Source: Saprospiraceae bacterium (GTDB taxonomy: Bacteria; Bacteroidota; Bacteroidia; Chitinophagales; Saprospiraceae). From it: 64,000 bases of DNA. The position numbers were made by a program, and so were the translations under genes. Shown here piece by piece: positions 9,771 to 17,093 of this stretch. The stretch is from the NCBI GenBank assembly GCA_029262995.1, contig JAJCYH010000020.1, forward strand, positions 62,001 through 126,000, written 5' to 3'. The stretch's first letter is position 1. Each line of letters starts with the position of its first letter. Under the pieces are notes generated by a model. That model saw only the letters and a program-made list of their open reading frames with translations. It did no database searches and was not told the origin of the DNA.

Positions 9771-10700
9771 TTATTCTTCATCTAGGACAGATAGAATTTC
9801 AGCTTTGTTTACTGCAATACTTGCATTTAACTCAAAACCTACAAGAACGACAAAGGCATTGATTTGTATCCAGATCAATAAAACTAGCAAAGCGCCAATG
9901 GAACCGTAGATTTCATTATACCTACCAAAGTTATTTATGAAAAAGGAAAAAGCTAATGAAGATAGAATAGAAAGTATTGTAGCCACAATAGCACCTGTAT
10001 TTATCCATTTAGTTTTCTTTCTCATTGCCGATCCATACCTATAGATAATCGTTATCCCTAAATAGACTATAGATAAAGAGACAAACCATTTTGATAATAA
10101 AAAGACTGAAGCAGAGTAGCCGGTTAAACTTAATTTGTCTAATAGGAACTCAATCACAGGTTTTCCAAATATAATCAGAAATGTAGATATTAAAAAAATG
10201 GAACCTATCATGATTGTTAAAAAGATAGCCACTAACCTGTTCTTAACATAGCTTCTATGTTTGAATACTCTTTCGTAACTTTTATTAAAGCCATACATTA
10301 ACGCCAGCATACCAGAGCTTGAAAATACAACTGCAAAAATAAAACTAATGGATTGAAGACCTCCTCTTTTTATGGATGCGACTCCTTGAATAGTGTCAAA
10401 TAAGAAATTATGCGCTTGTTGTGGCAAGAAGCTAATGGTTGAAGATTGAAAAATACTAATATAATCCGTGGTAGTTGGAAACATTGGCAACAAGGTGAAG
10501 AGAAAGATGAGTGAAGGGAACAAACTCAAGAAGAAGCTGAATGCGATGGAATTAGCTCTAGTGACTATATCATCTTTCAAAGCTTCCCTATATATAAAAC
10601 TTAATACATCATAAACAGGGACACCAGAAAAACCAGGCAAAGAGTATTTTTTACATATTCTAATAAAATTTCTAATAAACTGTATTTTGATGAGATCCAT
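9771..10700 (-). CDS. YihY/BrkB-family inner-membrane protein
   Basis: The start is placed at ATG 10700 (MDLIKIQF), 11 bases after the thioesterase stop. A longer frame would overlap that gene by 46 bases. The 309-residue product has about six transmembrane helices and the family signatures DDIVTRANSIAFSFFLSLFPSLIFLF near the N-terminus and GSIGALLVLLIWIQINAFVVLVGFELNA near the C-terminus. The family (UPF0761, sometimes misnamed ribonuclease BN) is widespread and its molecular role is not settled. It probably forms a transcript with the thioesterase gene upstream. Confidence 0.88.
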   Translation of the reverse strand: MDLIKIQFIRNFIRICKKYSLPGFSGVPVYDVLSFIYREALKDDIVTRANSIAFSFFLSLFPSLIFLFTLLPMFPTTTDYISIFQSSTISFLPQQAHNFLFDTIQGVASIKRGGLQSISFIFAVVFSSSGMLALMYGFNKSYERVFKHRSYVKNRLVAIFLTIMIGSIFLISTFLIIFGKPVIEFLLDKLSLTGYSASVFLLSKWFVSLSIVYLGITIIYRYGSAMRKKTKWINTGAIVATILSILSSLAFSFFINNFGRYNEIYGSIGALLVLLIWIQINAFVVLVGFELNASIAVNKAEILSVLDEE

Positions 10701-10711
10701 AATTCTGCAGC

Positions 10712-11122
10712 TTACTGAAAATGAAAACTTAATTTTTCTTGTAGAATTTCTGGGCATGAAATTCTTTTTTTACTAATCATGTCAATGAAGAAAAGTTTCA
10801 CTTTTGCTGTATTGATAATTTCTTTCTTTTCATTGTACAACTCATGATTAAAGACCAACAGTTTGTCTGGCATCTCGTTCAATATAGATTTGATTTCGAT
10901 CATTTCATCATAGAAGGCTGGCTTTAGATACCTTGCTTCTAGGTGCAATACGGGTAACATTACTTTATAATCTTCTTCAAGAGATTTATAGGATATACCA
11001 AGTGATCTTATGGTCTCTACTCTTCCGATTTCATAATATTTGGCGTAATGTCCATAATAGAGATAGGTCATTTTGTCCGTTTCAGCATATCTTACCCTTT
11101 TCGAAAAACTATAACTATACAT
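10712..11122 (-). CDS. Hot-dog acyl-CoA thioesterase (YbgC/FadM type)
   Basis: The 136-residue protein is a single hot-dog domain. RYAETDKMTYLYYGHYAKYYEIGR carries the conserved Asp of the 4HBT family and the long central helix. Members hydrolyse acyl-CoA or 4-hydroxybenzoyl-CoA esters; in gamma-proteobacteria YbgC belongs to the Tol-Pal cluster, but no tol genes are adjacent here. It is the first gene of a two-gene minus-strand unit with the YihY-family gene. The substrate is unknown. Confidence 0.88.
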   Translation of the reverse strand: MYSYSFSKRVRYAETDKMTYLYYGHYAKYYEIGRVETIRSLGISYKSLEEDYKVMLPVLHLEARYLKPAFYDEMIEIKSILNEMPDKLLVFNHELYNEKKEIINTAKVKLFFIDMISKKRISCPEILQEKLSFHFQ

Positions 11123-11201
11123 TACAAACTCTTTGGTTGGCTAAGTTATCTAATATTCTCTTAGTCGTTCTAATAATTATAAGGCTTTGCGTTTGAATAG
11201 T

Positions 11202-11209
11202 TAACTTTG
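11202..11209 (+). promoter_or_regulatory. Bacteroidota -7 promoter element
   Basis: TAACTTTG matches the TAnnTTTG -7 consensus, 42 bases upstream of the coiled-coil gene at 11252. A -33 TTTG at the ideal distance is not clear. Confidence 0.5.
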
Positions 11210-11251
11210 TTATTTATATAATGCTTATTTTTTTGATTAAATCATATAATC

Positions 11252-11941
11252 ATGTTTAAGAAACTTAAATCCATTTTTGTAATTGAAGATGAAGATCGAT
11301 CAAACCAATCAAGTTCTTCTTCATCAGATGGGACTCCTAAATCAGCCCAGAAAGATGATGCTATTTCTAAGTCAAGCCTCAAAATAGAAAGGCCTGTATT
11401 TGATGCCAATAACCCTCCTAAGAAAAAATTAAATGAAAAATTTATAAACAGATTATTAGGGGCAATTGAAGAACAAAATATTGGTGGATTTGACTATCTG
11501 GAATATAAACAAGCCTTACAGAATTTGAATAAAGTAAAAATGGATGAACCTACTAAGTATAAGTCTGCCCTTGCGGTAGCAAAGACGATGGGAGCCAATA
11601 AGGAGGTTCTACTCAGCAGTGCTAATCATTATCTCAAAGTGTTAGAATCAGAAGAGCATAAATTCATTGAAGCATTTAAAAACCAAATTAACCAACAAGT
11701 TACTCTACGTAGTGATGAAATTAAAGCTCAGGAACAGTCTATTGAGCAGATGAAAAGTCAAATAATAAAGCTACAAGCAGATATTGAAGACAGAAGAAAG
11801 CGTCTTGAATCCAGCAAAAACAAAGTGGATTCAGCAAAGGAAAAAGTTGAACTTACAAGAAATGATTTTTATCAAGCTTACTATGTTGTGTCTGAACAGA
11901 TTAAAGAAGATTTGGTTAAAATTCAGGAATATTTGAGTTAG
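11252..11941 (+). CDS. Coiled-coil protein of unknown function
   Basis: The 229-residue protein has three parts. The N-terminus (1-60) is charged and Ser-rich. A helical domain follows (about 64-125, KLNEKFINRLLGAIEEQNIG onward). A long coiled coil covers about 128-215, with heptad spacing in QSIEQMKSQIIKLQADIEDR. There is no signal peptide or membrane segment, so it is probably cytosolic. I do not recognise a family. Its coiled-coil character and position upstream of the PspA-like/ABC operon (separated by the helical-repeat pair) make a link with that system possible, but this is only inference. Confidence 0.7.
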   Translation: MFKKLKSIFVIEDEDRSNQSSSSSSDGTPKSAQKDDAISKSSLKIERPVFDANNPPKKKLNEKFINRLLGAIEEQNIGGFDYLEYKQALQNLNKVKMDEPTKYKSALAVAKTMGANKEVLLSSANHYLKVLESEEHKFIEAFKNQINQQVTLRSDEIKAQEQSIEQMKSQIIKLQADIEDRRKRLESSKNKVDSAKEKVELTRNDFYQAYYVVSEQIKEDLVKIQEYLS

Positions 11942-11952
11942 AACATGTAATT

Positions 11953-13467
11953 CTATTCAATAACAGTTAACAACTCTTCCCACAATTGTTCATAAGGAAT
12001 AATTTCTATACTTAAAGATTTTTCGGAATAATCATGAGGGTTGTCTTTGAGCAGTTGTAGGTTTTTGATTACCTTTTTTTCAATGTCTTTTTTCTCATAG
12101 TTGCATTCAGGTATTGCAATTAGCATTTTAATAAAATTACTTGATCGTACAAAATCATCTCCTTGTAGATATTTGTATTGGTACTGTCTCAGCGTATCCA
12201 ATTTATCAATGACCTTGTCATGTTTTTGATAAACCAATAAGAACAACATTTGAATAACTAAAACTGTGATGTTAAGCCCTTTTTTATCTTTTGAATGTCG
12301 TGGAACTTCATTTAAGAAACGATTTAATCTGAAAGGTCGGAGTTTGTATTGTGGATAATTTTCAGGATTTATTTTACCTGTTTTGATTAAAAAGTGAACA
12401 AAGGCTTCCTTAGGGTACCAAGGTTCTCGAGATGTTTCAATTAAGGTTTTAAACGATTTGTTAGTGGTGATATCGGAAATTAGTTTGAATGCTGAGATAT
12501 AATCCTCATTGATAACATGGATGTTGAATATATAGTTTTGACTATTATGCCAAGAGATCATACGTTTGATCGGTACCAATTCCAAACAATATTTGAAGCA
12601 ATTTAAGGCTTCGTCATATCTTTTAAGACCGATTAGAGTTACTCCCTTATTTTGGGTAAAAGTAAATAATCCATGAGCTGAAAAATTAAGGTGTTTAGTA
12701 AAATATAGTATAGCTTTATTGCAAATCTTCAATTGAGATTTTAAGTCTTTTTTTATTAAATGGATTAAGTAATATGACCCTAATAAATTACTATTTATTT
12801 GATAAGACGATTCAATGATCTGATGATTTTCATTCTTTTTTAGTTTGGATTCAATATCTAGAATTTCTTGTGAATGAATACTATAATTCTTAGAGTTTAT
12901 TATTATATAATTTAATCGAATGAAAATGTCTTCTATTGTTAGATGAGTATTCCACGTTACTTTAATTTCTTCAAATTTCTTTGAATAAAATTTATACAAC
13001 TTAGAAGAACTAGAAAATAATGAATAATGATTCCTTAACTCATTAAGCATTAAAAATGAAAATTCTGAGTCACCATGCTTTAATGCTGTATTAATATTGT
13101 TTTCCAATAATTTGATGGCCAAACTCCTTTGCCCTGACTCAATTAAAATTATTGAAATTGTATAAATTTTAGATAACTGAGTACGTATTCTTTTTTTTAT
13201 AGAAGAATTATTCAAAATTGAAAATTCTACAATTAGAAGTTTGCTACATATTTTATCCCAGTACCTTTTTTTTAACATTCGGTATTGGTTGCGTTTATTT
13301 TTTTCTGGATAGAGTTCTTTTATAACAATTTCTTCACTTTTTTTCTCATCCAAAAGAAGAGTGTAAAAGCGGCAATAAATATTTGAGGAATGGGGATGAT
13401 TTAAGTTGTTGTCTGGAATACTAGATGAAATGACTTTTGTTAGGGCTCTAAGTTCGGTAAATCTCAT
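11953..13467 (-). CDS. Helical-repeat protein A (TPR-like), tandem paralog
   Basis: The 504-residue protein is almost wholly alpha-helical, with TPR-like pairs such as NKGVTLIGLKRYDEALNCF. It aligns along its length with the next gene upstream (13722-15299) and most strongly at the C-terminus: both contain REPWYxKEAFxHFLIK, RGLNIT/KGLNIT and RSSNFIKML, and end with IEIIPYEQLWEE. The first ~60 residues differ. An N-terminal segment (NKRNQYRMLKKRYWDKICSKLL) may be a small helical domain comparable to those seen before the helical repeats in related Bacteroidota proteins. No catalytic motif, signal peptide or transmembrane helix is visible. The function is unknown. The 254-base gap upstream holds a possible small ORF and a plus-strand terminator. 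Confidence 0.8.
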   Translation of the reverse strand: MRFTELRALTKVISSSIPDNNLNHPHSSNIYCRFYTLLLDEKKSEEIVIKELYPEKNKRNQYRMLKKRYWDKICSKLLIVEFSILNNSSIKKRIRTQLSKIYTISIILIESGQRSLAIKLLENNINTALKHGDSEFSFLMLNELRNHYSLFSSSSKLYKFYSKKFEEIKVTWNTHLTIEDIFIRLNYIIINSKNYSIHSQEILDIESKLKKNENHQIIESSYQINSNLLGSYYLIHLIKKDLKSQLKICNKAILYFTKHLNFSAHGLFTFTQNKGVTLIGLKRYDEALNCFKYCLELVPIKRMISWHNSQNYIFNIHVINEDYISAFKLISDITTNKSFKTLIETSREPWYPKEAFVHFLIKTGKINPENYPQYKLRPFRLNRFLNEVPRHSKDKKGLNITVLVIQMLFLLVYQKHDKVIDKLDTLRQYQYKYLQGDDFVRSSNFIKMLIAIPECNYEKKDIEKKVIKNLQLLKDNPHDYSEKSLSIEIIPYEQLWEELLTVIE

Positions 13468-13529
13468 ATTCTGTTACTTAAAATATATACTAAATAGTCT
13501 TTAAGGTTATTATTATAAGATATTTATAT

Positions 13530-13622
13530 ATGATGATAACTTCATATGTATATAAAACTTATGTTGCAGTTTTGAAAATAAATATAAGATATTCCACAGT
13601 ATTCAGTCATATCTTTATTTAA
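13530..13622 (+). CDS. Possible 30-codon small ORF divergent from helical-repeat gene A
   Basis: An ATG-ATG start at 13530 opens 30 codons ending at TAA 13620-13622 (MMITSYVYKTYVAVLKINIR, then YSTVFSHIFI). A plus-strand terminator hairpin follows 40 bases later, although no recognised plus-strand gene lies upstream, so some short plus-strand transcript probably exists. The peptide itself has no family match that I know and coding is unproven. The transcript may instead be a noncoding RNA. A similar layout occurs at 15560-15685. Confidence 0.25.
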   Translation: MMITSYVYKTYVAVLKINIRYSTVFSHIFI

Positions 13623-13661
13623 CATTAGTCAATTATAGAACATCTTTAACTTCCTAGAAAT

Positions 13662-13700
13662 GGAATCCTTAAGTGATCATAAAGGGTTCCTTTCTTTTTT
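13662..13700 (+). terminator. Plus-strand intrinsic terminator between the helical-repeat paralogs
   Basis: Arms 13662-13670 and 13682-13690 pair over 9 bp with one G-U wobble, followed by a T-rich run to 13700. Orientation is plus, against both flanking genes, so it implies a short plus-strand RNA from the 13.47-13.66 kb gap. Confidence 0.6.
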
Positions 13701-13721
13701 GAGAGGCACCATTAAATTTTA

Positions 13722-15299
13722 TTATTCCGGGAATATGCTTAATATTTCTTCCCACAACTGTTCATAGGGTATGATCTCAAGACTTAAGGTGTGCTCAGAA
13801 AAATCAGATGGATTATTGATTAATTCATCATAATATTTTTCGGCCTTTTTTCGAATGAGAGCCGCCTTATAATCTCCTTCAGGAATTTTGAGCAACATTT
13901 TAATAAAATTACTAGATCTGGAATATTCTGGTCGTTTCAAATAGCGAAAGTTGTATTGACGCAATGCTGTTAGTTTGTCCAATACAGCATCATATTTTTC
14001 ATCGATAATGAGAAACAGCATCTGGATTATATTAATGGTAATATTTAGCCCCCTTTTGTCTTTGGAAAATTTCGAAACTTCATTGTTGAATCGACTTAGT
14101 CTAAAAGCTCTCAATTGGTTTGAATCAGATTCTGAAGGAGTAATTCTGCCTATTTTTATAAGGAAATGTATAAAAGCTTCTTTAAGATACCATGGTTCGC
14201 GGTAGCTTTCGTTGAGTTTGATAAATCCTGGATTATTTATAATTATTGAAATAACATCATAAGCAAGATCATATTTCTTTTGCAATATATATGCTGCGAA
14301 CAAATAATTATGAATATAGTGCCAAGCCACACCTCCTTTGGTAGGAATATATTCCAGGCATTTGTCAAAGCAGTCTAGGGCTTCATCGTATTTATTCAAA
14401 CCAAGAAGAGCTACACCTTTTTTTTCAGTAAATGAGAATATGGCTATATTGCTAAAGTGGTTCATGGATAGGAAATAGTCAATTGCTGTATTAGAAATAG
14501 CTAATTGTTCATTAATGTCATTTTTAATAATGGTAACATAATATGCTGACTGCAAAATGTAGTAAGTAATATTATATGATTTGTAGATTTTGTCATTTGC
14601 TCTAATTTGCTCAATTTCTTGTTCTAATTGTTGAATTTCGGTGGTGTATTGATAGTTATTTGAATTAAGAATTTCCCGAGCTAAAATAAGATAGATGTCC
14701 TCTGACCTGATTTTGATATATAACAATTCGGATATCTCTACAAATTGATTGCTATACTTTTGATATTTGTACTTGTTATCAATGAATAGGCCGTATTGAA
14801 ATTTTAGATCTTTAAGAACGAGGAAAGAAATTTCAAGCATATCATATTTTAAGGCTGATTTTAGTATGCTTTCAGCTAGGTTAACAGCAGTATTTTTAAC
14901 GCCTTTGTCAAGTAAAATTTGAAAGGCTGCCCAGTTCTTCATTACTTTTCCATAGGCTTTTTGGTATTCAGATCTCGAATATTCCTGTACATCAATAAAA
15001 AACAAGGTATTGATCAGCCTTTGATTTAATCTGTACTTTAATTTCCTGTAGGCAGAATTTTTCTCGTCTGTATTGTAAAGGAGTTGAGCAGCTTCTTCAT
15101 CCGAATTGATATCTCCATCTCGTATAGCTTCATAGAGTGCTTTTGTTTTGGGAGACAATTCGGCACCTTCAGTCAGAATTTCAATTTGCTTGATCTTCTG
15201 TACGGAAAGAAGTGATATCAGTGTTTTAAGGTCTTCCACAATGTCCTGATTTAATATATGATGAAAGTACACAATATGATTCAAAAACGCATGTCCCAA
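13722..15299 (-). CDS. Helical-repeat protein B (TPR-like), tandem paralog
   Basis: The protein has up to 525 residues and is a tandem duplicate of the 11953-13467 product. The N-terminal ~100 residues (SPKTKALYEAIRDGDINSDE, then AYRKLKYRLNQRLINTLFFI) form a small helical domain. TPR-like repeats follow (KKGVALLGLNKYDEALDCFD) and then the conserved C-terminus ending SLEIIPYEQLWEEILSIFPE. The start is uncertain: the longest frame opens with TTG at 15299, a stop lies just upstream, and a GTG at residue 10 is an alternative. There is no in-frame ATG near the start. One copy of the GCATGTCCC repeat overlaps the TTG. It is probably cytosolic. Role unknown; TPR receptors of signalling peptides have a similar all-helical form, but no DNA-binding domain is recognised with confidence. 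Confidence 0.78.
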   Translation of the reverse strand: MGHAFLNHIVYFHHILNQDIVEDLKTLISLLSVQKIKQIEILTEGAELSPKTKALYEAIRDGDINSDEEAAQLLYNTDEKNSAYRKLKYRLNQRLINTLFFIDVQEYSRSEYQKAYGKVMKNWAAFQILLDKGVKNTAVNLAESILKSALKYDMLEISFLVLKDLKFQYGLFIDNKYKYQKYSNQFVEISELLYIKIRSEDIYLILAREILNSNNYQYTTEIQQLEQEIEQIRANDKIYKSYNITYYILQSAYYVTIIKNDINEQLAISNTAIDYFLSMNHFSNIAIFSFTEKKGVALLGLNKYDEALDCFDKCLEYIPTKGGVAWHYIHNYLFAAYILQKKYDLAYDVISIIINNPGFIKLNESYREPWYLKEAFIHFLIKIGRITPSESDSNQLRAFRLSRFNNEVSKFSKDKRGLNITINIIQMLFLIIDEKYDAVLDKLTALRQYNFRYLKRPEYSRSSNFIKMLLKIPEGDYKAALIRKKAEKYYDELINNPSDFSEHTLSLEIIPYEQLWEEILSIFPE

Positions 15300-15426
15300 T
15301 AGGGCAATTATCCTAATAGTAAACTACTTGTCAATTGCTTATTTTTGGACATAAATCATATAACAAACAGAGTTTTAAGCATTAAAGAGCATCCCTTATA
15401 ATAATTTTCTAGTCTACAATTTGCCT

Positions 15427-15448
15427 AAATGACAACTGCTTGTCATTT
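15427..15448. promoter_or_regulatory. Perfect 9-bp inverted repeat, candidate operator
   Basis: AAATGACAA (15427-15435) and TTGTCATTT (15440-15448) are separated by CTGC. The short spacer and lack of a T-run argue against a terminator and for a dimer-binding site. It lies between helical-repeat gene B and the 20-codon ORF, near the second GCATGTCCC copy. Confidence 0.5.
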
Positions 15449-15559
15449 GTTCTCTCAATATGCATGTCCCCTAATCTGCAAATCTGTTATGTCTATGGCA
15501 TGGTATTCGCTTTAGCTTTACTCTGAAATTCATTCTATCATTATCTAAATCTATCTATC

Positions 15560-15622
15560 ATGGATGTTATACTTGTTGTATTGCAATTATTCGGAATTAT
15601 CGAAGATCAAGGCGAATTCTAA
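15560..15622 (+). CDS. 20-codon hydrophobic small ORF with its own terminator
   Basis: ATG 15560 to TAA 15620-15622 encodes MDVILVVLQLFGIIEDQGEF: a hydrophobic core (VILVVLQLFGII) with an acidic tail. A strong intrinsic terminator begins 35 bases after the stop. A possible -7 element (TAGCTTTA, 15513-15520) lies about 40 bases upstream. It is divergent from helical-repeat gene B. The short length and hydrophobic core recall small peptides encoded next to TPR-type peptide receptors in Firmicutes, but that is analogy only. It could equally be a small membrane peptide or an sRNA with chance coding. Confidence 0.4.
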   Translation: MDVILVVLQLFGIIEDQGEF

Positions 15623-15656
15623 GCAATAACCCATTTAGCGGTGTTGAAAGTAAAGG

Positions 15657-15685
15657 AGCCTCCGAATTTATTCGGGGGCTTTTTC
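15657..15685 (+). terminator. Intrinsic terminator of the 20-codon ORF
   Basis: Arms 15657-15666 and 15671-15680 pair over 10 bp with one wobble around a 4-nt loop, followed by TTTT and C. It is GC-rich and stable, so a short discrete transcript ends here. Confidence 0.85.
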
Positions 15686-15704
15686 TAATTATTATGCATG
15701 TCCC

Positions 15705-16061
15705 ATCATATATTAAAAAGTTACAATATTATATCTACCATCTATTAATTTTACAGCAGGATTTAATTCAATACGACCATTCCTGATTCATGTGCAGGAT
15801 TGTAAGTTTTAAGAGTTCTTGTTTAGGCAAGGACTTTTTTTGTTTAATAATATATTCATCTATTTCCTACTATGCTTTCATCTCTGTAAATAGTGAATTC
15901 AACGAAATATTCATTTTTAGGGATTTATATTGTGTTTACAGCAGTTATACCTTAATGTTTACGGTTCCAAGCAACTTTATTTAATTGCTTAATCGTATTT
16001 TTATCATTCAAAAGAAGCTGTTCACTTGAACATATATTCAAGATTTATATAAAGATTCGAT
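15705..16061 (+). other. Intergenic stretch before the ABC/OmpA operon
   Basis: No convincing gene is present. It starts after the third GCATGTCCC and holds a second terminator-like hairpin (15811-15841). A 64-codon frame (15790-15984) runs through that hairpin and is not accepted. The leader and promoter of the operon beginning at 16062 must lie in the last ~200 bases; TATTTTTA near 15991 is only a partial -7 match. Confidence 0.5.
15811..15841 (+). terminator. Second plus-strand terminator-like hairpin
   Basis: Arms 15811-15821 and 15828-15838 pair over 11 bp with two wobbles around a 6-nt loop, and run straight into a T-run. With no accepted gene upstream, it may end a short RNA starting near 15.7 kb or catch read-through. 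Confidence 0.6.
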
Positions 16062-17072
16062 ATGTATAAGAGGAAGTCGTTCTGGACTAGACCAGAAGGT
16101 ATAACTGGTGCAATTTTTTTAATTGCGGGTATTTACTTTGTCAGTAGTATCATCATGAATTCCTTGTCTGCAATAATTTCTGCGTTCTCAAGCCCACTTG
16201 GTATGGCATTAATGTTAGGAATTATAGGAGTTCTCTTGTTTATGGCCTTGGACGGAAAAGCAAGGAATCTTATATTGTATATGTACAAGTCAACGATGCG
16301 TTGGATTACAGGCCTTTTTGTACAGATAGATCCAATTGGAATATTAAAGTCCTACGTGAAGGATCTTAAGAGCAATCTGAAGAAAATGAGGAAGCAGATA
16401 AGCCGCCTGAGAGGTCAAATGCACAAGTTGAAGGAAATGATTTTGAATAATAAAAAGGATATCAAAACAAATATGCAGTTGGCTTCTAAAGCCAAGCTAA
16501 GCAATCAAGAGGCAGTAATGATTCTTAAAAGCAGAAAGGCTGGGCGATTGAAGGATTCTAACATGAAGTTGGAAGATCTATACAACCGAATGGAAGTTTT
16601 ATATAGAGTGCTTTCTAAGATGTATGAAAACTCAGCTATTTTAGCTGAAGATATTGAGGATCAGGTCAAACTAAAGGATCAGGAGCGTAGGGCTATATTA
16701 GCGGGTCACTCAGCAATGAAATCAGCAATGTCAATAATTAAAGGGGATTCAGACAAACGTGCAATGTTTGATCAAGCACTGGAAGCTATTGCAGATGATG
16801 TAAGTATGAAAGTAGGAGAGATGGAAAGATTTATGGAAATGTCAGAGAACTTTATGTCATCAATAGATCTTCAAAATGGAATATTTGAGGAAAAAGGAAT
16901 GAAAATGCTTGAAGAATGGGAGAAGAAGTCTACTTCGCTTTTGTTAGGAACTGCAAAAGACGACCTTTTATCTAAAGCAAATGATAATACAGATGTACTT
17001 GACCTAGAACAACCAATAATGGAACCGGAGAAACGAGGTCGTAGAAATCAATATGATAATTTTTTTGAATAA
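16062..17072 (+). CDS. PspA-like coiled-coil protein with N-terminal membrane helices
   Basis: The 336-residue protein begins with two hydrophobic helices (about 15-38 and 45-65). IDPIGILKSYVKDLKSNLKK leads into long coiled coils (about 95-285) and a short acidic, disordered tail. The DP-x-x-hhhxYhxDhxxxhxxxR pattern and the antiparallel helix layout resemble PspA/Vipp1 (ESCRT-III-like) membrane-remodelling proteins, but the membrane helices are not normal for PspA. The similarity is my visual judgement. It is the first gene of an operon with the OmpA-fused binding protein (21-base gap), permease, ATPase, MeaB and M23 peptidase. A role in holding or sensing the membrane near the transporter is inferred. 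Confidence 0.75.
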   Translation: MYKRKSFWTRPEGITGAIFLIAGIYFVSSIIMNSLSAIISAFSSPLGMALMLGIIGVLLFMALDGKARNLILYMYKSTMRWITGLFVQIDPIGILKSYVKDLKSNLKKMRKQISRLRGQMHKLKEMILNNKKDIKTNMQLASKAKLSNQEAVMILKSRKAGRLKDSNMKLEDLYNRMEVLYRVLSKMYENSAILAEDIEDQVKLKDQERRAILAGHSAMKSAMSIIKGDSDKRAMFDQALEAIADDVSMKVGEMERFMEMSENFMSSIDLQNGIFEEKGMKMLEEWEKKSTSLLLGTAKDDLLSKANDNTDVLDLEQPIMEPEKRGRRNQYDNFFE

Positions 17073-17093
17073 TACAATATAACTCATTTCAAA

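Larger units (their letters stand above)
15289..15704. repeat. Three dispersed copies of GCATGTCCC
   Basis: Identical nonamers lie at 15289-15297, 15462-15470 and 15696-15704, all in the same orientation. I saw no other copy in the window. The first overlaps the start of helical-repeat gene B, the second is about 90 bases before the 20-codon ORF, and the third is just after that ORF's terminator. Placement in one intergenic region suggests protein-binding or promoter-associated sites. Confidence 0.6.

Noticed and set aside
10701-10757. Upstream extension of the YihY-family protein
   Set aside because: It would overlap the thioesterase gene by 46 bases; the ATG at 10700 follows that stop at normal operon spacing.
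15790-15984. 64-codon plus-strand frame
   Set aside because: It runs straight through a terminator hairpin with a T-run and its codon use is unlike the neighbours.
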